Assembly (NCBI GenBank): GCA_964358175.1
Contig: CAYHOI010000056.1
Coordinates: 1-12,195, forward strand
Direction: 5' to 3'
Source of the DNA: CAYHOI01 sp964358175
GTDB lineage: Bacteria; Margulisbacteria; Riflemargulisbacteria; GWF2-35-9
DNA length: 12,195 nucleotides
Below are positions 6,050-12,195 of the stretch, piece after piece. Below the pieces are notes generated by a model. That model saw only the letters and a program-made list of their open reading frames with translations, had not been told where the DNA came from and ran no database searches. How positions within the stretch are numbered: the first letter of the stretch is position 1; each line of letters opens with the position of its first letter. The position numbers and the translations under genes were made by a program.

Positions 6050-6522
6050 AACGATTCCTCATAGTGGCCAGTATCCTCATGACGATGGCCATGGGCCAGG
6101 TTATTCCTGATTTTCAGTTGATAAACCTTCAAAAAAAGACCTTGAAGCTTCATTCAGTGATCAGCCAAAACCGTTATACGCTTGTATCCTTGGTCTCTCT
6201 GACATGTGGATATTGTATGCAGGAGATGACAGACTATGGAAAACTTTCTGAACAATATATCTCCCGGAATGTAGGGTTTATGGTCATCTTTACTGAGGAC
6301 AATCCCTCCGCAATTGCCTCTCTTGTTCATCAGAAGGGCCTAAGATTCCCGACCTACATGGGCGGGGAAGCTTTCGCAAGGGCGTTTCGGGTTCGTGGGG
6401 TTCCTTATACCGTGGTTGTTGATAGGGCAGGGCAGATCATTCGTGTTATTCCAGGCTATGTCGAGCTGGAACAGATGACTAAGCTCATTCAGGGGTTATT
6501 GGATTCTTCAACTCATTTGTGA
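6046..6522 (+). CDS. Exported TlpA/ResA-like thiol-disulfide oxidoreductase
   Basis: This is a 158-residue thioredoxin-fold protein. Residues 1-17 form a signal peptide or uncleaved anchor: MKR followed by a hydrophobic stretch ending near AMG. The redoxin domain starts at VIPDFQLINL. The active site is Cys54-Gly-Tyr-Cys57 and the cis-proline is Pro120 in VRGVPYT. The TlpA-type layout, with a short insertion before the cis-Pro strand and VVVDRAGQIIRVIPGY after it, is clear. It would sit in the periplasm or on the outer face of the inner membrane and receive electrons from CcdA. Its start overlaps the ccdA stop, so the two are probably co-expressed. Its substrate (apocytochrome c, another thiol protein or peroxide) cannot be told. 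Confidence 0.85.
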   Translation: MKRFLIVASILMTMAMGQVIPDFQLINLQKKTLKLHSVISQNRYTLVSLVSLTCGYCMQEMTDYGKLSEQYISRNVGFMVIFTEDNPSAIASLVHQKGLRFPTYMGGEAFARAFRVRGVPYTVVVDRAGQIIRVIPGYVELEQMTKLIQGLLDSSTHL

Positions 6523-6540
6523 TATGCACATAATACCACC

Positions 6541-6547
6541 AGGGAGG
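6541..6547 (+). promoter_or_regulatory. Shine-Dalgarno for glpK
   Basis: AGGGAGG with a 7-nt spacer to ATG 6555. Only 32 nt separate glpK from the gene before it. I see no clear promoter or GlpR-like operator there, so the glycerol genes may be read through from the redox operon. Confidence 0.65.
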
Positions 6548-6554
6548 CTGTTGG

Positions 6555-8006
6555 ATGCAAACGATTCTCGCGATTGATCAAGGCACTACGGGGACAACCG
6601 CAGTTCTCTACGATGAGAACCTCCAGGTGATCACCAGAGCCTACCGTGAGTTTACGCAGATCTATCCTCAGCCGGGATGGGTGGAACATGATCCGATGGA
6701 GATTTGGCAGACGGTAAGAGAAGTTGCTGACGAGATTACGGAAAAATTCTCTGGCAAGATTGGGGCTATTGGAATCACAAATCAGCGCGAGACGACTGTG
6801 ATATGGGACAGAAGAACAGGAGGTCCAGTGCATCATGCGATTGTCTGGCAATGTCGCCGGACGGCTGAAGTTTGTGAGCAATACCGACACGCTGAATCGC
6901 TGATTCGACAAAAAACGGGACTTCCACTGGATGCCTACTTTAGCGCGACCAAAATTAAGTGGATCCTTGAGACTTATCCTGGACTTTCTGTGGAGGAGCT
7001 TTGCTTCGGAACCATTGATAGCTGGGTGCTGTATCAACTGACGGGGGGGAGGGTGCATGCAACAGATTATACGAATGCATCAAGGACACTTCTTTACAAC
7101 ATTGTGACAAAAGTCTGGGATGAAGAGCTTCTGGCGTTATTTAATATCCCAACCTCCATTTTGCCTGTAGTGAAACATTCCATGGAGAACTTCGGAACCG
7201 TAGAGTCTATCCAGTCTCTGGCGGGTGTCCCCATTTTTGCCATGGCCGGAGATCAGCAGTCTGCGTTATTTGGACAAAGATGTTTTAAGGCAGGGCAAGC
7301 CAAAAACACCTATGGCACAGGAAGTTTCTTGGTCATGAATACGGCGAACAACTATGTGCGTTCCAGTCGATTGCTGAGCACTCTTGCCGTTGGACTCTCA
7401 GGAGAACCCTGCTACGCCTTGGAAGGCTCTATATTTATCGCGGGAGCAGCTATTCAATGGCTTCGGGATGAACTGAAGATCATCGGCAAGGCCTCGGACA
7501 GCGAAGCGATGGCAATGTCAATTCCCGATAATGGCGGAGTTTATTTTGTGCCCGCGTTTGTGGGTTATGGAGCGCCTTATTGGAATATGCATGCTCGTGG
7601 GACATTAACTGGACTTACTCGCGGAAGTAATCGAAACCATATTGTTCGTGCAGCCCTTGAAGCGATGGCTTATCAGAGTCTGGATGTTGTTTGCGTGATG
7701 GTAGAGGAAAGTGGATACGAGATAGCGTGTCTTCATGTGGATGGAGGAGCTGTGGCCAATGAATTTCTGGTTCAGTTCCAGTCTGATATTTTGAATAGAC
7801 CGGTCTACCGCCCACAGAATATGGAGTCTACTTCGCTTGGGGTAGCTATGATGGCTGGGTTTAAATCAGGCATCTTGTCTGTTGACCAGTTGATGTCCGA
7901 CTCCAAGGGTGGCGGGAAAACGTTCTCTCCAAAGATGGACATGAGTTCCAGGAGGTCTCTTATTCAAGGGTGGCATTCCGCTCTTAAACAGGCCTTCGTT
8001 ATCTAA
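6555..8006 (+). CDS. glpK: Glycerol kinase
   Basis: GlpK phosphorylates glycerol to sn-glycerol-3-phosphate with ATP. The 483-residue protein is near the usual family length. The N-terminal phosphate loop is DQGTTGTT, the substrate-binding NQRET holds Arg78-Glu79, Asp233 lies in GDQQSALFGQ, and the adenosine-site FGGY signature appears as YGTGSFLVMNT. The C-terminal FGGY domain has VDGGAVAN and a STSLGVAMMAG signature. It looks fully functional. It heads the glycerol genes, and its TAA shares one base with the ATG of the GlpA-like gene. No PTS-type regulatory histidine motif is visible, so HPr-dependent control is unlikely, though I cannot exclude it. Confidence 0.95.
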   Translation: MQTILAIDQGTTGTTAVLYDENLQVITRAYREFTQIYPQPGWVEHDPMEIWQTVREVADEITEKFSGKIGAIGITNQRETTVIWDRRTGGPVHHAIVWQCRRTAEVCEQYRHAESLIRQKTGLPLDAYFSATKIKWILETYPGLSVEELCFGTIDSWVLYQLTGGRVHATDYTNASRTLLYNIVTKVWDEELLALFNIPTSILPVVKHSMENFGTVESIQSLAGVPIFAMAGDQQSALFGQRCFKAGQAKNTYGTGSFLVMNTANNYVRSSRLLSTLAVGLSGEPCYALEGSIFIAGAAIQWLRDELKIIGKASDSEAMAMSIPDNGGVYFVPAFVGYGAPYWNMHARGTLTGLTRGSNRNHIVRAALEAMAYQSLDVVCVMVEESGYEIACLHVDGGAVANEFLVQFQSDILNRPVYRPQNMESTSLGVAMMAGFKSGILSVDQLMSDSKGGGKTFSPKMDMSSRRSLIQGWHSALKQAFVI

Positions 8007-9409
8007 TGGACATAGATGTTGTTATTATTGGTGGCGGGGTTACCGGAACCGCAATTGCACATGAACTTGCCCGATATCAGCTCAATATTGTTCTGCTAGA
8101 GAAAGAGGATGAGTGTTCATTCGGTGTGTCCAAGTCCAACAGTGGAATCATTCATACAGGTTTTCAGTCAAAGAAGGGGACGCTTAAGGCTGATTTGGCA
8201 GTACAGGGGAATCGCCTGTATGAGGAGCTGTCGGTTCAGCTACAATTTCCCTTGCTTCGTGTAGGGGAGCTGGTGGTCGCCAGGCCTGCAGAAAAGCCGG
8301 ACATTCTAGAACTCATGAATCATGCGCTGGAGTTGGGGGTGCCAGATTTTGGACTTGTTGACAGAGTGTGGCTTGAGCGTCATGAGCCAACTCTGAACAA
8401 TGAAATAGAATGGGCTCTCTGGGGGCGATCCGCAGGGGTGGTGAACCCCTACGAAGTGGTCTATGCTTTTTGCGAGAGTGCTGTGCAAAATGGTGTTCAG
8501 GTTCGCTGTTCTGAAGAGGTTGTGTCCATTTTCAGGAATTTTGATCGATGGGTCGTCGTGAGCACGGGTACCCAATATAATGCTCGATGCGTCATCAATG
8601 CGGCTGGGCTTTTTGCAGATCAAATTTCTCAACTTGCTGGAATAGACTGTCCCTCGATTTTTGCCCGAAAGGGACAGGAATTCCTTTTGGATCGCAAAGT
8701 AGGGTGGGTGACGCAGAGAGTTATCTTCCCGCTTCCAAGTGCACAAACCAAAGGAGTCCTCGTGATTCCAACGGTAGATCACAATACGATGATCGGCCCA
8801 ACGGCAGAAGTTGTCCAAGATAAATATGATCTTTCAACGACTGCGGAAGGGAAGGATGAAGTGCTTTCTGCTGCAAGGCGTTTGGTTCCCAGTATTCAAC
8901 AGGAAACTATTATTGCCTCATTTTCCGGACTTCGGCCTGTTATCGAATCAGAGGACTTTCATATCAAACAGGATGCGACAGGCTTTATTAATGTGTTGGG
9001 GATTCAATCGCCAGGACTTACAGCTGCACCTGCAGTGGCTCTATATGTTCGCAATTTGCTACCACTCACTTTGAGGAAGAAGTTTCATTATCTGCCTGAG
9101 CGAAAGGCCATCCCAAGGTTTCGGGAATTGGATCAGGATACACGAAACTCATTGATATCAGCAGATGCAGATTTTGGAGACGTAATCTGTCGGTGTGAAG
9201 AGGTCACTAAGGGCGAGGTGAAGGAGTCTATTCATCGAGGGGCGCGGACACTTGATGGAATCAAATTTCGGACACGAGCTCAAATGGGGAGATGCCATGG
9301 AGCATTTTGCACCATGAAGCTCATGTCGATTATCCATCACCAGAGAGAGGTGCCTTATTCAAGTATTAGTAAACGCGGTGCTGGCAGTGAGCTGGCGGTG
9401 AGTCCATGA
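8006..9409 (+). CDS. GlpA-like FAD glycerol-3-phosphate dehydrogenase with [2Fe-2S] tail
   Basis: This 467-residue flavoprotein has a DAO-type fold with GGGVTG at about residues 9-14 for FAD binding. It is followed by the substrate region including SKSNSGIIHTGFQSKKGTLKA. A C-terminal BFD-like domain (from about 385) carries Cys395-x-Cys397 and Cys430-x4-Cys435, a [2Fe-2S] pattern. Such proteins, found beside glpK in many anaerobes, oxidise glycerol-3-phosphate to dihydroxyacetone phosphate. The sequence has no membrane segment, so electrons probably go to a partner protein; the next two genes are the obvious candidates. An alternative is a related FAD dehydrogenase acting on another 2-hydroxyacid, but the glpK context argues for glycerol-3-phosphate. 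It overlaps the next gene by 4 nt (ATGA). Confidence 0.85.
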   Translation: MDIDVVIIGGGVTGTAIAHELARYQLNIVLLEKEDECSFGVSKSNSGIIHTGFQSKKGTLKADLAVQGNRLYEELSVQLQFPLLRVGELVVARPAEKPDILELMNHALELGVPDFGLVDRVWLERHEPTLNNEIEWALWGRSAGVVNPYEVVYAFCESAVQNGVQVRCSEEVVSIFRNFDRWVVVSTGTQYNARCVINAAGLFADQISQLAGIDCPSIFARKGQEFLLDRKVGWVTQRVIFPLPSAQTKGVLVIPTVDHNTMIGPTAEVVQDKYDLSTTAEGKDEVLSAARRLVPSIQQETIIASFSGLRPVIESEDFHIKQDATGFINVLGIQSPGLTAAPAVALYVRNLLPLTLRKKFHYLPERKAIPRFRELDQDTRNSLISADADFGDVICRCEEVTKGEVKESIHRGARTLDGIKFRTRAQMGRCHGAFCTMKLMSIIHHQREVPYSSISKRGAGSELAVSP

Positions 9410-10317
9410 CCCATTATCGATTAGTCATTATCGGGGGTGGGCCTTCTGGAATGGCTATTGCTTATAGTGCCTATCGGGCAGGATTAGACCGAATTCTTTT
9501 GTTAGAAAGGATGCCAAGGCTTGGGGGGATATTGAATCAATGTATTCACGAAGGGTTTGGATTGCATTATTTCAAGAAAGAATTGACGGGTCCTGGATAT
9601 GTTGCATTATATCGGCAGCTCCTTGATCAGACAGACGTTCAGGTGAGGGTCTCTTGTTCTGTTGGACAGATTACGAAAGAGTGTGAGATCCATTATACAA
9701 GCAGAGAGGGTCAGTGTTGTGTTACGACCGATCGGCTTGTCCTGGCCACTGGATGTAGGGAGCGAACCAGAGAAATGTTGACAATTCCTGGAACAAGGCC
9801 TGCCGGAATATTTACTGCAGGTCTGGCTCAGGAAATGATCAATGTTTATGGTGTTATGCCAGGGAAAAAGGTGGTAATCGTTGGGTCGGGCGACATTGGA
9901 CTCATTATGGCCAGGCGTCTGACTTTGGAGGGAGCAACGGTCAAGATGGTTTTAGAAATTGGGGAAAAGGTTTCAGGGTTGATACGCAATAAAATCCTAT
10001 GCTTAGATGATTTTGACATTCCGCTGAAATGTAAACATCGTTTATTGAAGGTTAATGGATTGAATCGAGTCGAGTCCATTCTTTTTCTTGATGAAAATAC
10101 AGGTATTGTTGATGAGGTAGATTGTGATACTGTTCTTTTTTCAGTGGGATTGATTCCCGAACGTGACTTGCTTTTTTCCGCTGGAATAAAAGAGAACAAG
10201 CGAATCGTATTTTCGGGGAATGCAAGTCGCATCTATTCTCACGTTGATGAAGCGACGAAAGATGCTGAAGACCTTGGACGTCAAATTGCATTGGAGGAAT
10301 TGTCATGCACTGCCTGA
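9406..10317 (+). CDS. FAD/NAD-dependent oxidoreductase of the glpK cassette
   Basis: This 303-residue protein has two nucleotide-binding motifs: GGGPSG at about residues 9-14 for FAD and GSGDIG at 160-165 for NAD(P)H. The GGILNQCIHEGFGLHYFKKELTGPGY segment and GCRERTREMLTIPGTRPAGIFTAG are marks of the subgroup that accompanies GlpA-like proteins. It likely links the GlpA-like [2Fe-2S] protein to NAD(H) or another carrier. Relative to what I remember of the family, about 20 residues seem missing between SVGLIPERDLLFSAGI and the FAD-closing VFSGNA segment, while the end (HVDEATKDAEDLGRQIA) is preserved. The frame is otherwise intact. It overlaps DUF1667 by 13 nt. Confidence 0.85.
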   Translation: MTHYRLVIIGGGPSGMAIAYSAYRAGLDRILLLERMPRLGGILNQCIHEGFGLHYFKKELTGPGYVALYRQLLDQTDVQVRVSCSVGQITKECEIHYTSREGQCCVTTDRLVLATGCRERTREMLTIPGTRPAGIFTAGLAQEMINVYGVMPGKKVVIVGSGDIGLIMARRLTLEGATVKMVLEIGEKVSGLIRNKILCLDDFDIPLKCKHRLLKVNGLNRVESILFLDENTGIVDEVDCDTVLFSVGLIPERDLLFSAGIKENKRIVFSGNASRIYSHVDEATKDAEDLGRQIALEELSCTA

Positions 10318-10628
10318 TTTGTCCAAAGTGTTGTGAGCTTGAGGTCAATGAGGACAAAGTAGTTGGAGCTGGGTGCAGGAGGGGTGAGGGTTTTGCTCGT
10401 CAAGAGCTGGTGATGCCCAAGCGTGTGATTACGACAACAATCTGGTGTGACACAATATCTGATCGTCTTAAAATTCCGGTCAAGACTTGTGAGGCCATTC
10501 CCCTTGCAGACATCCGCCTAGTCATGAGGGACATTCGGAGTATTGTTATCAAAAGTAAACCTTATGTGGGGCAGATTTTGAACGATATAGGCAGATATTC
10601 ATTGGAGGTGACGGGCGATGGACAATAA
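10305..10628 (+). CDS. DUF1667 four-cysteine protein
   Basis: This is a 107-residue protein. The N-terminal cluster holds Cys3, Cys6, Cys9 or Cys10, and Cys24, in CLICPKCCELEV followed by GAGCRRGEGFA, and probably binds an iron-sulfur cluster or zinc. The rest has the DUF1667 pattern: PKRVITTTI, then IPVKT, a predicted helix, and a closing strand region. DUF1667 genes regularly follow the GlpA-like and FAD oxidoreductase genes in glycerol loci, for instance in Thermotoga. Its biochemical role is unproven, and a small electron carrier or subunit is the reasonable guess. It is coupled on both sides, overlapping the previous gene by 13 nt and the hydrolase by 11 nt. Confidence 0.85.
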   Translation: MHCLICPKCCELEVNEDKVVGAGCRRGEGFARQELVMPKRVITTTIWCDTISDRLKIPVKTCEAIPLADIRLVMRDIRSIVIKSKPYVGQILNDIGRYSLEVTGDGQ

Positions 10629-11457
10629 GTTCTTGACAACCGATGGGCTAACCTTGTCCGTACGGAGATGGGAAGCTGTCGGGACACCTCATGCCGTGAT
10701 TGCATTGGTACACGGGATCGGTGAGCATTGTGAGAGGTATGCTCAATTTTCTTTGGACATGAATGCGTTCGGCTATGAAGTTGTTGGATTTGATCAGCGT
10801 GGACATGGGCTTTCCGAAGGTCCTCGTGGCCATACACCGTCCCTGCAAAGATGGATGGAGGATATGAATTGTTTTCTTGGGCACGTTCGACAGCGAGCGT
10901 TTAAGTACCTACCCATATTTCTCTTTGGACACAGCCTTGGAGGTGCGCAAGTTCTCAACTATATTTTAAGGTATCCACATCAACAAATAGGAGCCATTGT
11001 GTGCAGTCCTTATTTAAGAACTGCTTTTAAAGTGCCTCGATGGAAGAGAATCCTTGGCCTGTTGATGGCAAAGATTCTCCCCAAGATTTCATTAGCAAGT
11101 GGGCTAGAGGTGAATATGATTTCGCGCATTCCTGCCATCATTGAAGCCTACAAGGTCGATCCTCTGAACCATGATCGAATTTCTGCCGGAACATATTTAT
11201 CTATGATTCAAGCCGGTCAGTGGGCTTTGCTCCATGCCCAGGAGCTAAAAATCCCATTAAGGCTCTTTCACGGAACAGAGGATCACATTACGGATTGTTT
11301 AGCCAGTAGGGAATTTTCTAACAAAGCAGGTGATTTATGTCTCTTTACGAGTATCAATGGGGGCTATCATGAATTGCTCAATGACCTTTGCCGCGAACAG
11401 ATTCTTGAGGAGATACATCAATTTATGGATAGGGAGTTAAATCGTCTTCAGAGCTAG
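10618..11457 (+). CDS. Monoacylglycerol-lipase-like alpha/beta hydrolase
   Basis: This is a 279-residue alpha/beta hydrolase of the Hydrolase_4 (monoglyceride lipase) type. Features are the oxyanion motif HGIGEH at 32-37, FDQRGHGLSEGP as in monoglyceride lipases, the nucleophile elbow GHSLGG with Ser106, Asp222 in HGTEDHIT and His251 in GGYHELLND. A complete Ser-Asp-His triad is present. The family splits monoacylglycerols into fatty acid and glycerol; lysophospholipids are another possible substrate. There is no signal peptide, so it acts in the cytoplasm. Its ATG lies inside DUF1667 (11-nt overlap), which ties it to the glycerol genes and makes released glycerol the obvious feed for GlpK. 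Confidence 0.88.
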   Translation: MDNKFLTTDGLTLSVRRWEAVGTPHAVIALVHGIGEHCERYAQFSLDMNAFGYEVVGFDQRGHGLSEGPRGHTPSLQRWMEDMNCFLGHVRQRAFKYLPIFLFGHSLGGAQVLNYILRYPHQQIGAIVCSPYLRTAFKVPRWKRILGLLMAKILPKISLASGLEVNMISRIPAIIEAYKVDPLNHDRISAGTYLSMIQAGQWALLHAQELKIPLRLFHGTEDHITDCLASREFSNKAGDLCLFTSINGGYHELLNDLCREQILEEIHQFMDRELNRLQS

Positions 11458-11468
11458 CCAAGCCAGCT

Positions 11469-11498
11469 TTGACAGGGAAGGTTTATCTATACTACAAT
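11469..11498 (+). promoter_or_regulatory. Sigma-70 promoter for the WecA-like gene
   Basis: A perfect -35, TTGACA (11469-11474), is followed by 18 nt and TACAAT (11493-11498), which matches the -10 at 5 of 6 bases. The -10 ends 8 nt before ATG 11507, placing the expected start site at or within 2 nt of the start codon. This is the best promoter in the window and marks a new transcription unit after the glycerol cassette. Confidence 0.7.
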
Positions 11499-11506
11499 GA
11501 CGCGCG

Positions 11507-12195
11507 ATGGTGACAAGTTATATGATGTGGCGGTTTATGGCCTATTTGTCTGCTGGGATTTTTTTCACGGCATTTTTAACGCCTATTGCTATCCGATTTG
11601 CTTTGAAACTTCGGGTTCTAGATGCGCCTAATGGGCGTAAAATCCACAAATATTCCAAGCCAAGAGTTGGGGGGCTGGCAATGTTTCTGGTGTATGTTGC
11701 GTTACTATGTACCATGGATTTGAGCTCCAATCTTGTTCGAGCACTCATTGTGGGGTCTATTCTTATTGTATTCCTCGGGTTTCTGGATGATCTTTTCAAT
11801 GTTCGTGCTCTTTCAAAGCTTGGTTTCCAACTTCTTGTTGCCTATCTGATAACCAGCTCTTCTATCGGGTTTGGGATCCAAATCAAGCATCTCAGTGTAC
11901 TTGCAGGCTATTATTGGGATTTAGGTGTATTTGCGGTTCCATTTTCGATGGCTTGGATTGTGGGGGTGATGAATGCGATCAATTTAATTGACGGGTTGGA
12001 TGGCCTTGCAGGCGGAATCTGTGTGATTGCATCTCTGACCATGGGAATCGCTTCTTTGGTCTTTGGTCATCCGGATGTGGCTACGATCTTCTTCCTTTTG
12101 GTTGGCGTAATGTTGGGCTTCTTACGCTAAAATTTTAACCAGGCAAAGCTATTTATGGGGGATTCTGGGAGTCTCTTGTTGGGACTAAATATGGC
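11507..12195 (+). pseudogene. WecA/MraY-type undecaprenyl-phosphate sugar-1-phosphate transferase, interrupted by TAA
   Basis: This polytopic membrane enzyme joins a UDP-sugar phosphate to undecaprenyl phosphate, starting cell-surface glycan synthesis. Features are DAPNGRKIH and the PRVGG loop, the catalytic Asp94-Asp95 (FLDDLFN) and NLIDGLDGLAGG at 159-168, with several membrane segments between. Codon 208 is TAA (12128-12130). The frame then continues NFNQAKLFMGDSGSLLLG to the window edge, which includes the conserved FMGDSGS motif. The family reads GFLxYNF here, so a Tyr codon has probably changed to TAA by one base. The truncated 207-residue product lacks FMGD and the last helices and should be inactive. 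ATG 11507 is chosen; ATG 11522 is an in-frame alternative. The 3' end is outside the window. Confidence 0.8.

Noticed and set aside
1..12195. CRISPR arrays, tRNA or rRNA genes, insertion-sequence ends
   Set aside because: No regularly spaced repeats, no cloverleaf or T-loop consensus in a foldable context, and no transposase or terminal inverted repeats with target duplication were found.

Overview
The window is bacterial chromosome of moderate GC content. A beta-barrel remnant and an undecaprenyl-phosphate sugar transferase point to a Gram-negative (diderm) cell. I cannot assign a phylum from the sequence alone. Most of the right-hand 9.6 kb is ordinary housekeeping and catabolic operon on the + strand, with genes overlapping or nearly touching. 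The left 2.6 kb is patchier and carries several interrupted genes.

Layout. 11-424 (+): C-terminal piece of an outer-membrane beta-barrel protein, converging on 421-933 (-): a zinc-ribbon plus RDD membrane protein. 1120-1707 (-): an unrecognised protein whose frame is cut by an amber codon at 1330-1332 and then stays open for 69 more codons. A 20-bp imperfect hairpin (1068-1114) lies just past its end. 1878-2579 (+): an MNT nucleotidyltransferase and a HEPN protein, the latter frameshifted at an A-run. 2588-4997: ispF, cysS and a thiE homologue, overlapping one another. 5076-6522: thioredoxin, CcdA and a secreted CGYC thioredoxin-fold protein, a thiol-reduction module that spans the membrane. 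6555-11457: glycerol kinase, a GlpA-like dehydrogenase with a [2Fe-2S] tail, a FAD/NAD oxidoreductase, a four-cysteine DUF1667 protein and a monoacylglycerol-lipase-type hydrolase. 11507-12195: a WecA/MraY-type transferase with an in-frame TAA just before its conserved FMGD motif, running off the window.

How the genes work together. The 6555-11457 cassette reads as a pathway: monoacylglycerol to glycerol (hydrolase), to glycerol-3-phosphate (GlpK), to dihydroxyacetone phosphate (GlpA-like), with electrons probably passing through the FAD protein and DUF1667. No glycerol facilitator gene lies within it. The redox module before it probably carries reducing power from cytoplasmic thioredoxin through CcdA to the envelope thiol protein.

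Two themes deserve attention. First, three transcription-unit starts have a -10 element only 8-9 nt before the start codon, which suggests leaderless mRNAs. Second, at least three genes carry single-site lesions (amber, frameshift, ochre), and the barrel may be a fourth. This means either real gene decay or sequence error. I found no clearly new defence or mobile system. The nearest candidates are the MNT/HEPN pair and the amber-interrupted unknown gene.
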